A stretch of DNA of 64,000 nt from Oscillospiraceae bacterium (GTDB taxonomy: Bacteria; Bacillota; Clostridia; Monoglobales; Monoglobaceae): contig SVKF01000001.1 of NCBI GenBank assembly GCA_015068605.1, positions 1 to 64,000 on the forward strand, written 5' to 3'. The position numbers were made by a program, and so were the translations under genes. The notes beneath the pieces are model-generated. The model made no database searches. It was not told the DNA's origin and saw only the letters and a list, made by a program, of their open reading frames with translations. Numbering within the stretch: the first letter of the stretch is position 1; each line of letters starts with the position of its first letter. Below, piece after piece: positions 1-10,557 of this stretch.

Positions 1-8
1 TATCACAG

Positions 9-140
9 TTTCTTTCTCTTGTCAAGTACTTTTTTCAACTTTTTTCAAAAGTTTTTTCAAAACCGTTCTATACCCTGTCCCCCTCAGGCGACAGCTTTAC
101 TATATTACCACACTTTCTCTCCCTTGTCAATACCTTTTTT
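9..140. repeat. imperfect direct repeat in T-rich intergenic DNA
   Basis: Positions 9-35 and 114-140 are similar: both read roughly TTTCT-CTTGTCAA-TAC followed by a T run. They flank a short C-rich stretch (75-92). No gene is visible in 1-159. The function is unknown; the T runs could be the remains of terminators from the gene beyond the window edge. Confidence 0.35.
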
Positions 141-159
141 AAAATTTTTTTGAAGAAAA

Positions 160-540
160 TTACAGCAATTCTTCGATGTGAAATCCTTCCTGGTGCGGTA
201 TGTGTTTTACAAGATTTGAAAACATTATAAACTCGCCGAGAAACATCTTTTTATCTTCGAGTTCTGCAAACTTTTCACTTTGCCTCAAACTTATTTCTAT
301 TTCCTCCAGCTCATTGGTTTTTATGGTCAACGCCGTCCACAGGCTCTTCTCTTCCCATATTCTGTTTATGTCTACCATACCCTCACGAACCTTATCCCAC
401 GCCTCTCTTTCCGCTTCCTCTATTATTTTCTCGGAAAGCTTTCCTATGTTGTTTCCCAATCGCATCATTGAAACGGAGTGAACTATTATTAAAACAAACA
501 AAATTGCAAATACGGTACATAAAACCAGAAATTTTTTCAA
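160..540 (-). CDS. DUF4363-like membrane-anchored protein
   Basis: A 126-residue protein with one N-terminal hydrophobic segment (about residues 4-24) and a charged helical remainder with many Glu and Lys residues. This fits the DUF4363 family, which commonly sits beside DUF421 proteins in Firmicutes. The start is probably TTG: the reading opens TTG AAA AAA TTT after a GGAAGG ribosome binding site, and lies one base after the stop of the DUF421 gene. The two genes are clearly translated together. The molecular function is unknown; by topology the helical part probably lies outside the membrane. Confidence 0.7.
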   Translation of the reverse strand: MKKFLVLCTVFAILFVLIIVHSVSMMRLGNNIGKLSEKIIEEAEREAWDKVREGMVDINRIWEEKSLWTALTIKTNELEEIEISLRQSEKFAELEDKKMFLGEFIMFSNLVKHIPHQEGFHIEELL

Positions 541-541
541 T

Positions 542-1216
542 TTATTTTTCCTTCCTTATTATAAATGAATTTCCGCCACAATCTGCGCCCATACAATATA
601 TTTCTTTTATACTGTTGATTTTATTTTCCTTCAACTTCTTCACTACCCAGTTTTTGTCAAGCCCTAACTTCATAAGACTTTTGTGATTAAGTTTTCCGTT
701 GTCTATTATTATATAGTTTAACTCCTCTTCATTTACGGGTAAATTCATATCCTTAACCGTCACAGTTTTATTTTCACCTTTAGGCAAAACACTCACATTC
801 CCATTGGTTTCTACAATAACATAATCAACATCATTAAGGCTCGACATTCCATTGTTCCTGATTATTTCCATAAGGTCATTTGCATTAAAGCGTTGCCTTT
901 CCATTTCCTTCTGATTAATTTCGCCTTTTGAATAAAGAATACTCGGTGTTCCATAAATAAGTTTTCTGAAGCCACGACTTTTGTAAGCTATAAAGGATAT
1001 TATCACTTCAAGAATCAGCAACAGGGCAATAGCCACCATTGATGAAGCAATCGGCTCGGAGCTGTCTTGAATGGGCATTGCCGCCACTTCCGATATTATA
1101 ATAGTTACAACGAGTTCAGATGGCTCCAGTTCTCCCACTTGTCGTTTTCCCATAAGTCTTATTACGCATATTACAAAAAAATAAACAATTATTGTTCTTA
1201 TAAAAGTTACAAGCAT
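542..1216 (-). CDS. DUF421 (YetF-like) membrane protein
   Basis: A 224-residue protein of the DUF421/YetF family. Three hydrophobic segments fill about the first 80 residues, with the typical stretch VICVIRLMGKRQVGELEPSE near the N-terminus; a soluble C-terminal domain of about 140 residues follows (including ERQRFNANDLMEIIRNNG). An AGAGGTGA ribosome binding site precedes the ATG. It is the first gene of a two-gene unit with the DUF4363 protein. YetF-type proteins have been linked to spore or membrane physiology in Bacillus, but no biochemical role is established, so none is claimed here. Confidence 0.85.
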   Translation of the reverse strand: MLVTFIRTIIVYFFVICVIRLMGKRQVGELEPSELVVTIIISEVAAMPIQDSSEPIASSMVAIALLLILEVIISFIAYKSRGFRKLIYGTPSILYSKGEINQKEMERQRFNANDLMEIIRNNGMSSLNDVDYVIVETNGNVSVLPKGENKTVTVKDMNLPVNEEELNYIIIDNGKLNHKSLMKLGLDKNWVVKKLKENKINSIKEIYCMGADCGGNSFIIRKEK

Positions 1217-1230
1217 ACATTCACCTCTGT

Positions 1231-1259
1231 TTTACTATTTACAATTATTAAAATAATAT
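1231..1259 (+). promoter_or_regulatory. candidate sigma-A promoter for eno
   Basis: TTTACT at 1231-1236, a 17-base spacer, then TAATAT at 1254-1259, about 70 bases ahead of the enolase start. The spacing is ideal but both hexamers are imperfect in an AT-rich region. The TTGACA at 1296-1301 is too close to the gene to be a -35 box. Confidence 0.4.
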
Positions 1260-1307
1260 ACAAAAATTTCATATTAAGAATAAAATATCTTCACTTTGAC
1301 AAAATAA

Positions 1308-2636
<1,329 letters not shown>

Positions 2637-2686
2637 GAAAGCGGCTGTATTTCCGACGACAGCAGAAAAATCCCCCGTTATGCGAG

Positions 2687-2716
2687 AAAATCGGAGACCT
2701 TCGTCCCCGATTTTTT
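2687..2716 (+). terminator. eno intrinsic terminator
   Basis: AAAATCGG (2687-2694) pairs with CCGATTTT (2707-2714); after one A-C mismatch three more pairs (GAC/GTC) close a CTTC loop. A run of six T residues (2711-2716) ends the structure. It lies 50 bases after the eno stop. Confidence 0.8.
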
Positions 2717-2738
2717 CACATAATATTCAATATTAAAT

Positions 2739-3692
2739 TTATCCGATAAGCTCTTTTGCGGCAAATGCAGCACCGACAATTCCCGCATCATTCAAAAGTG
2801 TTGCCGCCTGAATTTTTGTTTCAGGAAGAGTTCCCTTTGTGTATGAATATTTCTCGCAATACTGCCTTACAGGATTAACAAGATATTCGCCTTCTCTGCT
2901 TATTCCTCCGCCAATAACAAGAGTTTCAGGCTGGAATGTGTTAATAACATTTGTTACGCCATCTGCAACATATTTTACATATTGATCAACAACTGTTTGC
3001 GCAACCTTATCACCTTGCTTCGCCGCATCAAAGGCAGTTCTTCCGCTTACTTCACCGCCATTTTTCTTAACGATTTCATTCATAAGACTTTCAGGATGCT
3101 TTTCTATTGCCACCTTTGTCTGTCTTATAAGTGCGGTAACCGCCGCATAGGCTTCCCAGCAACCTTTTCTGCCGCAAGTACATAAAACGCCGTCAGCAAC
3201 AAGAGTTGTATGTCCCAGCTCACCGCCTGCACCGTTAAAGCCTCTGAATATTTTACCGTCAATAACAATGCCGCTCCCCACACCTGTTCCAAGTGTTATT
3301 GCAACAAAGCATTCACTTTCAACACCTGTAGCCTTATATTCACCAAGCGCCGCAGCATTTGCATCATTTTCAACAGCAACAGGAATATCAAAATATTTAT
3401 TCAGCTCTTCTCTTAACGGAACATTGTTAAACAAAAGATTGTTCGCATATACAACAATCCCGTTTTTTGCATCAATAGAGCCGGGAGAGCCGACACCAAT
3501 AGCTTTTATATCCTCCACCTTAAGTCCGGCTTTATTAATAAGCTCCATGGAAAGATCAGCCATATCTTTAACAATTTCCTGATAGTTTCTTTCATTAAAT
3601 GTCGGAGTTGAACCTTTTATTATTATTTTCGCATTATCATCAACAATCCCGATTGCGATATTTGTTCCACCCAAATCAATTCCAATATACAT
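2739..3692 (-). CDS. glk: ROK-family glucokinase
   Basis: ATP-dependent glucose phosphorylation to glucose-6-phosphate, feeding glycolysis. The 317-residue protein begins MYIGIDLGGTNIAIG (phosphate-binding loop). It carries ENDANAAALGE, LGTGVGSGIV, GGELGHTTL and the zinc motif CTCGRKGCWEAY that defines ROK kinases. An upstream ATG seven codons earlier is in frame, but the AAAAGGA ribosome binding site lies between the two, so the start at 3692 is chosen. Substrate is inferred from similarity to Firmicute GlcK; other hexoses or N-acetyl sugars cannot be excluded. It is a single gene, read towards eno. Confidence 0.88.
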   Translation of the reverse strand: MYIGIDLGGTNIAIGIVDDNAKIIIKGSTPTFNERNYQEIVKDMADLSMELINKAGLKVEDIKAIGVGSPGSIDAKNGIVVYANNLLFNNVPLREELNKYFDIPVAVENDANAAALGEYKATGVESECFVAITLGTGVGSGIVIDGKIFRGFNGAGGELGHTTLVADGVLCTCGRKGCWEAYAAVTALIRQTKVAIEKHPESLMNEIVKKNGGEVSGRTAFDAAKQGDKVAQTVVDQYVKYVADGVTNVINTFQPETLVIGGGISREGEYLVNPVRQYCEKYSYTKGTLPETKIQAATLLNDAGIVGAAFAAKELIG

Positions 3693-3812
3693 ACCTATCA
3701 CATTCCTTTTCAAAGCTCAAATTAATTGTTACCTATTAATTATATCGTATTTTTTTCAATTTGTAAATACATTTTTCCATAAAACTTTTTTATTTTTCCC
3801 TAAGACAAAAAT

Positions 3813-3839
3813 AAAAGGCAGCTTTTGAAACTGCCTTTT
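3813..3839 (-). terminator. terminator after glmM
   Basis: AAAAGGCAG (3813-3821) pairs with CTGCCTTTT (3831-3839) over a 9-base loop. On the minus strand the stem is followed by TATTTTTG, so it fits as the end of the proS-cdaA-cdaR-glmM unit. Confidence 0.8.
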
Positions 3840-3856
3840 AACATCCACTTATTAAA

Positions 3857-5206
3857 TTATCCTAATTTTTTTACAATTAAATCTGCCAAACATTTTGCTT
3901 TTTCTGTTATGAGTGACTGGTCCTTTCCTTCAATCATAACCCGAACCAAGGGTTCCGTTCCCGATGGTCTTATAAGCACCCTTCCATCACCCATAAACTG
4001 TTTTTCAATTTTTTCAATTTCCAAGCGGATTTCTTCATCCTCAAGATATTTATCTTTGTTTTCGCTTTTAACTTTTGCGTTTATCAATACCTGGGGATAA
4101 ACCTGCATTATCTGTGCAAGTTCCGATAATTTTTTCCCGGTTTCCTTAACAATGGCTGTAAGCTGCAACCCTGTAACTAATCCGTCACCTGTCGTGTTAT
4201 GTTCGAGGAAAATAATATGCCCCGATTGTTCTCCGCCAAGAGAATATCCCTCATCAAGCATTTTTTCAAGCACATATCTATCGCCAACTTTAGTCTTTTC
4301 GATATTAAGCCCGTTTTTCTCTCCCATAACGAACAAACCGAGATTGCTCATAACTGTAGCGACAACAGTATCCTTTTTCAATGAACCTTTTTTACGCATT
4401 TCCATGGCGCAAACAGACATTATTTTATCGCCGTCAACAAGTTCTCCACATTCATCGACTGCAAGAACTCTGTCTGCATCCCCGTCAAATGCCAATCCCA
4501 AATCCACCTGATTGTTTTTTACAAACTCACAAAGCTTTTCAATATGAGTGGAGCCGCAATCATCATTTATATTGATACCATTTGGCTCGTTATTTAAAAC
4601 AATAACCTCTGCACCAAGGGCTTTTAATGTTTTTTCCGCGGTAACACTTGAAGAACCGTTTGCACAATCAATAGCAATTTTCAATCCGTCAAACCTTGTC
4701 GAAACTGTCCTTTGAGCAAATTCAATATATTTGTCACAAAGTGAGTTATCATAGAATACCTCGCCTATTTTTTCATGAGTAGGATTTTTGATTTCTTCCG
4801 AATTATCAAGAATGATATTCTCGATTCTTTCTTCTGTTGCATCGCTTAATTTATACCCGAGATTGCTGAAATATTTTATTCCGTTATGCTCAAACGGGTT
4901 GTGTGATGCCGATATCATTACCCCTGCATCAAAATTCTCATGCTTAACCAAATAAGCAATCGCCGGCGTGGGGATAACCCCTGCAATAACAGCATCTGCT
5001 CCAACACTGCAAATTCCTGCGACCAATGCCGCTTCAAGCAAGCCGCCTGAAATTCTTGTATCCTTTCCGACTAAAATTCTTGGCTTATGTGTAGCTTCAC
5101 TTGCCAAAACATAAGCCCCCGCACGACCTATTTTATAAGCCAGCTCGGGAGTGAGTTCACTGTTAGCGACTCCTCTTACGCCATCAGTTCCAAATAATCT
5201 TCCCAT
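3857..5206 (-). CDS. glmM: phosphoglucosamine mutase
   Basis: Interconverts glucosamine-6-phosphate and glucosamine-1-phosphate for UDP-GlcNAc and peptidoglycan synthesis. The 449-residue protein starts MGRLFGTDGVRG, the usual N-terminus. It has the catalytic phosphoserine loop ISASHNP (Ser101), the metal loop DGDADR, the sugar loop GGEQSGH and the phosphate-binding RPSGTEPLVRV. An AGGAGG site 12 bases before the ATG decides the start; an in-frame extension of 21 codons upstream has no ribosome binding site. It lies downstream of cdaA and cdaR, the conserved partners with which GlmM interacts in other Firmicutes, but one FAD protein gene is inserted between. Confidence 0.96.
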   Translation of the reverse strand: MGRLFGTDGVRGVANSELTPELAYKIGRAGAYVLASEATHKPRILVGKDTRISGGLLEAALVAGICSVGADAVIAGVIPTPAIAYLVKHENFDAGVMISASHNPFEHNGIKYFSNLGYKLSDATEERIENIILDNSEEIKNPTHEKIGEVFYDNSLCDKYIEFAQRTVSTRFDGLKIAIDCANGSSSVTAEKTLKALGAEVIVLNNEPNGININDDCGSTHIEKLCEFVKNNQVDLGLAFDGDADRVLAVDECGELVDGDKIMSVCAMEMRKKGSLKKDTVVATVMSNLGLFVMGEKNGLNIEKTKVGDRYVLEKMLDEGYSLGGEQSGHIIFLEHNTTGDGLVTGLQLTAIVKETGKKLSELAQIMQVYPQVLINAKVKSENKDKYLEDEEIRLEIEKIEKQFMGDGRVLIRPSGTEPLVRVMIEGKDQSLITEKAKCLADLIVKKLG

Positions 5207-5270
5207 TTTTACTATCCTCCTATACATTAAGTATAGAATTATTATATGATAAATAAAAACATTTGTCAAA

Positions 5271-6845
5271 CTATATTTGAATTATTTTCATTGCAATTTT
5301 AATTCCGTCCACAGCCGCGCTCATTATTCCGCCTGCATATCCTGCACCTTCTCCGCCGGGATACAGCCCCTTAACCGACACGCTTTCCAAATTATCATTT
5401 CTTAAAATCCTGACAGGCGCCGATGTTCTCATCTCAACACCCGTCATAACTGCATCACCGCTTGAGTAATTTTTTATTTTGTTTTCAAAACTCAAAAGCG
5501 CTTCTTTTAATGTGTTTGTTATGAAATCGGGGAGACATTCCTTCATTTGGGAAAATTCCGTCTGACCCGTAAAAGATGGAAGAACTTCACCAAAACCGGC
5601 GCTCATCTTATCCTTAATAAAATCTCTTGCAAGTTGCACCGGGGCTTTGCCGTTATTGATGCTGTATGCCAATTTTTCATATTTACGCTGAAACTCAATG
5701 CCCGAGAGAGGACAATCCGACTCAAAATCAGAGGCTTTTACCGTAACAACCAAAGCGCTGTTCGCATTTACAGCAGCTCTTGCATATTCACTCATTCCAT
5801 TGACAACAAGAGCCTTTTCTTCAGAGGAAGCATTAACAACCACTCCACCGGGGCACATACAAAACGAATAACAGCTTCTTTCTTTTCCGTTATAAGTCAA
5901 TCTGTAATCAGCTGCCGGAAGCATCGGATTGTTATAATCGCTTCCATACTGCATCTTATTTATAAATTCCTGCGTATGCTCAATTCTCACACCTGCCGCA
6001 AAGGCTTTCGCCTCACAATAAACACCCTTTTTGTAAAGCATATTATATGTGTCTCTGCTACTGTGTCCTATGGCAAGTATAATTTTCTCACAAGAAATTT
6101 CTTCATTATCATTGACTATGGCAGAACAAATTTTATTATTTACGATTTTTATATCGGTCAAAACAGTGTTAAACCTTATCCGACCACCCATTTTTTCAAT
6201 TTCAAGCCTCATATTTTTAATCGTTCTTTTAAGAATATCCGTTCCTATATGAGGCTTTGCTTTATATAATATATCCGAAGGTGCGCCATGTTTAACAAAA
6301 ATTTCAAGAATTGTCCTCTGATACAAATCTCCAATACGAGTCGTCAATTTCCCGTCTGAAAATGTTCCTGCTCCGCCTTCACCAAACTGAACATTTGTAT
6401 TTTTATCAAAAATATTGTTTTTCCAGAAATTCTCAACAATTTTTGTTCTGTTGTCCACATCAGCCCCACGCTCAATTATTATAGGATTATATCCTGCTTT
6501 AGCGAGAAAATAAGCGCAAAACAAACCACACGGCCCTGTTCCCACAACAACAATTTTTCCCTTAACTTTTTTGTCCGACGCATCAACTTTAAGCTCAGGT
6601 TCTTCGTATATCTTAATATCCGCTATGCCCTTTTCTTCTATTTCAGCCTTAGTCAAGGTTGTTTCGGCTAAAACGGCGCATATATAATGAATATTATTTT
6701 TCCGTCTCGCATCAATCGATTTCCTGAATAATCGGATATTTTTCACGCAAATTCCATACTCCGAAAATTTTTCAGAAGCACACTCCAAAATATTCTTCTC
6801 TGTATGATTTATTGGCATTTTTATATTATTAAGCAAGATTTTCAT
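5271..6845 (-). CDS. FAD-dependent oxidoreductase, COG2509-like
   Basis: A 524-residue flavoprotein. About residues 98-130 hold the dinucleotide-binding fold (VVGTGPCGLFCAYFLAKAG ending in IIERG). NVQFGEGGAGTFSDGKLTTR and the C-terminal GLYPGGEGAGYAGGIMSAAVDG are typical of the uncharacterised COG2509 FAD dehydrogenases. The N-terminal ~90 residues form a small extra domain. The substrate is unknown. A GGTGAT site precedes the ATG. It sits between cdaR (41 bases upstream) and glmM (64 bases downstream) in the same direction, so it is probably co-transcribed with the c-di-AMP genes; no functional link is established. Confidence 0.85.
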   Translation of the reverse strand: MKILLNNIKMPINHTEKNILECASEKFSEYGICVKNIRLFRKSIDARRKNNIHYICAVLAETTLTKAEIEEKGIADIKIYEEPELKVDASDKKVKGKIVVVGTGPCGLFCAYFLAKAGYNPIIIERGADVDNRTKIVENFWKNNIFDKNTNVQFGEGGAGTFSDGKLTTRIGDLYQRTILEIFVKHGAPSDILYKAKPHIGTDILKRTIKNMRLEIEKMGGRIRFNTVLTDIKIVNNKICSAIVNDNEEISCEKIILAIGHSSRDTYNMLYKKGVYCEAKAFAAGVRIEHTQEFINKMQYGSDYNNPMLPAADYRLTYNGKERSCYSFCMCPGGVVVNASSEEKALVVNGMSEYARAAVNANSALVVTVKASDFESDCPLSGIEFQRKYEKLAYSINNGKAPVQLARDFIKDKMSAGFGEVLPSFTGQTEFSQMKECLPDFITNTLKEALLSFENKIKNYSSGDAVMTGVEMRTSAPVRILRNDNLESVSVKGLYPGGEGAGYAGGIMSAAVDGIKIAMKIIQI

Positions 6846-6886
6846 TTTATCACCTATAAATTAAATGAGGCGAATACCGCCTCATT

Positions 6887-7813
6887 TTAATCGTTTTTCA
6901 AATTTACGGTTACAACATTTTTTTCTGAAAGCAATGTTACGCCTTCCGGAACAACAAGTTTAACCTTTACACTTTTGTTATTCGGGGACAATTCACCCGA
7001 TATATTTTCAGTATAAATTTTGTTTATCTTTTTTTCGCTGTAAACTTCAACCGTAGATGGGGAAACACTATACTCCATCCCTGCTTCGGCACCGGAAATA
7101 ACAACATTGACAGTTTGTGTTTTTCCAACCGAGACATAAGCTGTTGATTTTTTATCGGATAGCTTAATGTGGTCATAAGCCTCATGTTTTGAATCTATAA
7201 CTTCGCCTTCATCATCTATGAGAACGATTTCGGATGAAATTTCTTTGCTTTCAGCCAAGCCATCACAGCTTACCTTAATATATGCACCTTTAACCGAATC
7301 AACATACTTTTTAGGTCCGCTAATTTCAACAGAATCAACAGAGCTTATGGTTTTGGCAATAATTGCGTAGCCTTTTTCGGTATTTCCCGTTTGCTCCACC
7401 TCGACATCGACGTTTCTTTTAATTATATCATCTATCCGAACCGAACAGACCGACTTTGAAGGCTTAATAACATTTATGTTTCTGTTAGGGCTTGACACCT
7501 TAATCTTAACATTGTCAAAATCACCGGAATCAGATATGCCCGACAAATCAAGATACGCCTCTATTTCATTTTCATCTAACCCGATAATTTCAGAACGACT
7601 TGCCTCAACCTCAACATCAATCGTTTTTATATCATGGGAGATGAGTGCTAATTTTTCCGAAAGCTCTGAGGTTTTATATTTCACCGGCACATCATCTATG
7701 GTTACTTTAATTTTAGGGTCCTCAATATAGATTACATACAACCAAACCAAAATTGCAATCAAAAAAGATACTATTTTGAGGACAGAACCTTTTGCAAAAA
7801 ACTTTTTTAACAT
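6887..7813 (-). CDS. cdaR: YbbR-domain regulator of diadenylate cyclase
   Basis: A 308-residue membrane-anchored protein. One N-terminal transmembrane segment (about residues 12-31, ending VIYIED) is followed by several repeats of the YbbR beta-rich domain outside the membrane. It directly follows cdaA, with the ATG overlapping the cdaA stop by one base. In Firmicutes CdaR binds CdaA and modulates c-di-AMP synthesis; function here is inferred from the fold and the conserved gene order. Confidence 0.92.
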   Translation of the reverse strand: MLKKFFAKGSVLKIVSFLIAILVWLYVIYIEDPKIKVTIDDVPVKYKTSELSEKLALISHDIKTIDVEVEASRSEIIGLDENEIEAYLDLSGISDSGDFDNVKIKVSSPNRNINVIKPSKSVCSVRIDDIIKRNVDVEVEQTGNTEKGYAIIAKTISSVDSVEISGPKKYVDSVKGAYIKVSCDGLAESKEISSEIVLIDDEGEVIDSKHEAYDHIKLSDKKSTAYVSVGKTQTVNVVISGAEAGMEYSVSPSTVEVYSEKKINKIYTENISGELSPNNKSVKVKLVVPEGVTLLSEKNVVTVNLKND

Positions 7814-8655
7814 CAGTCTCGCTCCCTTCTAAGGAACATAGTCCGCTTATGTGTTTTTTCCTCTTTTTTCGCGTCAAGTAATAAAATCAGCTTCTCCTCG
7901 AGGAGCTCGGGAGACAAATTCGTGATTAACTCACCATCCAAGGCAATTGAGATTTTTCCCGTTTCTTCCGAAACAATAACAACAACCGCATCCGCATCTT
8001 CCGAAAGACCAAGCCCGGCTCTGTGCCTGGTTCCAAGCTCTTTACTCAAAGACTGATTCTGTGTCAATGGCAAAAAGCAGGTTGCCGCAGCAATCTTATT
8101 ATTTCTGATAACCATTGCACCGTCATGAAGAGGTGTGTTTGGAATAAATATATTAACAATCAGTTCCGAACTGATATTGGCATTTATATCTATTCCGGTT
8201 TCAATAATTTCCCCAAGCTTATCCATGCGTTCAAAAACAATTAACGCACCTATCCGGCTTTTAGACATTGATTGACAGGCTTCAACGATTTCCTTTATAA
8301 CTTCCTCGGTTTCATGGTCATAATCTCCGTCAAAGTTTATCATTTTAGCCATTCCTTTTCTTCCAAGATGCTCCAGCCCACGCCTTAATTCAGGCTGGAA
8401 CACAATCAAAATTGCAATCAAGCCTAATTGCATTGCATTGGCAAGCAAATAATAAACAGCGTGTAAATTAGCAAAATAGCTTACCTGCATAATAACAATG
8501 AGAATTACAATACCTTTAAGAAGTTGTATGGTTTTCGTATCTCTGATAAACTTAAGCCCCTTATATATAACATAAGCAAGAATAAGTATATCCAACACAT
8601 CTGTTATTTGTATAAATGAAAGTTGATTTAACAAAATATCATAAAACTTACTCAA
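7813..8655 (-). CDS. cdaA: membrane diadenylate cyclase
   Basis: Makes cyclic di-AMP from two ATP, controlling potassium, osmotic and cell wall homeostasis. The 280-residue protein has about three N-terminal transmembrane segments (residues ~18-85), then a DAC (DisA_N) domain with the catalytic motifs LHDGAMVIRNNK and GTRHRAGLGLSE. The length is normal for CdaA. The gene begins 24 bases after proS and overlaps cdaR by one base. It is also known as dacA. The active-site motifs are intact, so it should be active. Confidence 0.95.
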   Translation of the reverse strand: MSKFYDILLNQLSFIQITDVLDILILAYVIYKGLKFIRDTKTIQLLKGIVILIVIMQVSYFANLHAVYYLLANAMQLGLIAILIVFQPELRRGLEHLGRKGMAKMINFDGDYDHETEEVIKEIVEACQSMSKSRIGALIVFERMDKLGEIIETGIDINANISSELIVNIFIPNTPLHDGAMVIRNNKIAAATCFLPLTQNQSLSKELGTRHRAGLGLSEDADAVVVIVSEETGKISIALDGELITNLSPELLEEKLILLLDAKKEEKTHKRTMFLRRERD

Positions 8656-8679
8656 AGTCAGTACTTCCCTTCTGTATAA

Positions 8680-10128
8680 TTAATATGCTTTCCCCCAATA
8701 AACCATTGCTTTTGCAGGCTTTCCGCAACAAACGCAAACATCCGATATTTTCTCCTGTTCAAACGGCATACAACGGGATGTTGCTGTTGTATCTTCTTTT
8801 ATTTTCAATTCACAAGCCTCGTCACCGCACCACATAGCTTTAACAAAACCGCCTTTTTCCATGACGCACTTTTTAAATTCCTCATAATCTGATGCTGTGC
8901 TTGTTTTTTCTTCTCTGTTTTTAAGTGCCGCCTCAAACATTTGAGTATGTATTTCACTGAGAAGCTTCTCTATTTCAGCATCAAGCTCATCCAATGAAAC
9001 AAAGCGTTTTTCACGAGTAACACGGCTAACCAAAACAGCCTGATTTTTTTCTATATCCTTAGGCCCGATTTCAAGGCGAACAGGAACTCCCATCATTTCA
9101 TATTCGCTGAACTTCCATCCCGGAGATTTATCACTGTCATCCAGCTTAACTCTATATTTTTCAGATAATGATTTATAAAGTTCATTTGCCTTTTCAAGAA
9201 CGCCTTCCTTATGCTGGGCAACAGGAACAATAGCGACCTGAATCGGAGCAACTTTTGGCGGAAGCTTAAGTCCTGCGTCGTCACCATGAACCATGATAAT
9301 TGCGCCGATAAGTCTTGTGGTTGTTCCCCATGATGTTTGATGAACATATTGAAGTTCGTTATTTTTATCTGTATACTGAATATCAAAAGCCTTCGCAAAG
9401 CCATCACCAAAATTGTGGCTTGTTCCCGATTGCAAAGCCTTTCCGTCATGCATAAGACTTTCTATTGTGTAGGTGGCTTCTGCACCCGCAAACTTTTCTT
9501 TATCGGTTTTTCTTCCCTTAACAACCGGAATTGCAAGAATGTTCTCGCAAAATTCTGCGTAAACATTAAGCATTTTTATTGTTTCTTCTTCCGCCTCCTG
9601 CGCTGTTGCGTGAGCGGTATGCCCTTCCTGCCATAAAAATTCAGCTGTTCTTAAGAAAGGTCTTGTTGTCTTTTCCCAACGAACAACATTACACCACTGA
9701 TTATATTTTTTCGGCAAATCCCTGTATGAGTGGATTACATTTGAATAATGGTGACAGAAAAGGGTTTCCGACGTAGGTCTGACACAAAGTCTCTCAGCCA
9801 GTTTTTCATTACCGCCATGAGTAACCCATGCAACTTCAGGGGCAAATCCCTCAACATGGTCTTTTTCCTTTTGCAAAAGACTTTCCGGAATAAACATAGG
9901 CATATACACATTTTCGTGTCCGGTTTCCTTAAAGCGTCTGTCCATTTCTTTTTGCATATTTTCCCAGATTGCATATCCGTAAGGCTGGATAACCATACAT
10001 CCCCTCACACCCGAATAATCGCAAAGCTGAGCCTTTTTAATTATATCTGTATACCATTGAGCAAAATCCTCATCCATAGGAGTTATTTCCTCAACGAGCT
10101 TTTTTTCATCTTTAGCCAAATCTTTCAT
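8680..10128 (-). CDS. proS: prolyl-tRNA synthetase (short, eukaryote/archaeal-like type)
   Basis: Charges tRNA-Pro with proline. The 482-residue class II synthetase lacks the INS editing insertion of the long bacterial type and instead carries the C-terminal zinc-like domain: [26 protein letters not shown] followed by CVCCGKPAK. Motif 2 ([27 protein letters not shown]) and motif 3 are seen. This type is common in Clostridia. An AAAGGAATG context precedes the ATG. It has its own promoter and probably heads the unit proS-cdaA-cdaR-FAD protein-glmM. No T-box leader is visible in the ~40 bases between promoter and start. Confidence 0.95.
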   Translation of the reverse strand: MKDLAKDEKKLVEEITPMDEDFAQWYTDIIKKAQLCDYSGVRGCMVIQPYGYAIWENMQKEMDRRFKETGHENVYMPMFIPESLLQKEKDHVEGFAPEVAWVTHGGNEKLAERLCVRPTSETLFCHHYSNVIHSYRDLPKKYNQWCNVVRWEKTTRPFLRTAEFLWQEGHTAHATAQEAEEETIKMLNVYAEFCENILAIPVVKGRKTDKEKFAGAEATYTIESLMHDGKALQSGTSHNFGDGFAKAFDIQYTDKNNELQYVHQTSWGTTTRLIGAIIMVHGDDAGLKLPPKVAPIQVAIVPVAQHKEGVLEKANELYKSLSEKYRVKLDDSDKSPGWKFSEYEMMGVPVRLEIGPKDIEKNQAVLVSRVTREKRFVSLDELDAEIEKLLSEIHTQMFEAALKNREEKTSTASDYEEFKKCVMEKGGFVKAMWCGDEACELKIKEDTTATSRCMPFEQEKISDVCVCCGKPAKAMVYWGKAY

Positions 10129-10163
10129 TCCTTTCGCATTTCTATATAATTACACATACTATT

Positions 10164-10192
10164 AGTATATGTCAAAAACCTCATTCTGTCAA
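10164..10192 (-). promoter_or_regulatory. promoter for the proS-cdaA-cdaR-glmM unit
   Basis: On the minus strand: TTGACA (10187-10192), 17-base spacer, TATACT (10164-10169), leaving an untranslated leader of about 30 bases. A near-consensus sigma-A promoter. It lies between proS and the dispersed repeat at 10229-10535, which otherwise fills this 429-base gap. Confidence 0.75.
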
Positions 10193-10228
10193 GTGAAATC
10201 AATGGATTTTTTTGTTTTTTTCACAAAA

Positions 10229-10535
10229 GGGGATGTTAAAAAACTCCGGATCGCAAGAAAAGAGGAAAAACAGCAGGGATTGAGAAAACCTTTTGTAGAA
10301 TATATCTCTGAATATACCTAAAAACAAGGGTAAAAAATCAAAAATTTTGATTTTTTAAAAATATATTATCTTTTCATGCTACGAAACAAACTTCGCCTCT
10401 CGGAGTACCTGCGTACGCCTTCGGGTAATCCAAAGCCTTGGCTTTGGCTCAGTTTGTCCGCTTTAAAGCTTTTTTCCTATCCCCTTAAAACCAAGGCGGT
10501 GTTTAAAAAGTCTTTTTGACTTTTTAAACACCGCC
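10229..10535 (+). repeat. full-length dispersed element, copy A (family 1)
   Basis: About 307 bases that recur in opposite orientation at 59736-60040 with only scattered differences. From the left: GTTAAAAAACTCCGGATCGC, an A/T-rich palindrome (about 10334-10356), inverted AAACAAACTT / CAGTTTGT flanking a 30-base core (10396-10425), an 18-base palindrome CCAAAGCC-TT-GGCTTTGG (10431-10448), CTTAAAACCAAGG, and the terminal 41-base palindrome (10495-10535). No convincing ORF or transposase is present. It lies 22 bases beyond the stop of the M18 peptidase gene, whose transcription its terminal palindrome probably ends. Confidence 0.9.
10495..10535. repeat. 41-bp palindromic repeat, copy 1
   Basis: GGCGGTGTTTAAAAAGTC, loop TTTTT, and the perfect reverse complement: an 18-bp stem. 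It is the right end of copy A and downstream of the M18 peptidase gene. Other copies start at 16774, 29629, 32008 and 59736. Confidence 0.95.
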
Positions 10536-10557
10536 TTTCGAGGTGATTTATTTCAGA

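Noticed and set aside
1297-1302. TTGACA just before eno as a -35 box
   Set aside because: Only ~27 bases remain before the start codon and these hold the ribosome binding site; no -10 box fits.
5547-6269. A 240-residue ORF on the plus strand inside the FAD protein gene
   Set aside because: Shadow of the real gene: it has no ribosome binding site, and its product is rich in Phe, Ile, Ser and Arg without any recognised motif.
10129-10230. A T-box leader upstream of proS
   Set aside because: The promoter lies only ~35 bases from the start codon, leaving no room for a leader, and no AGGGTGG-like T-box sequence was seen.
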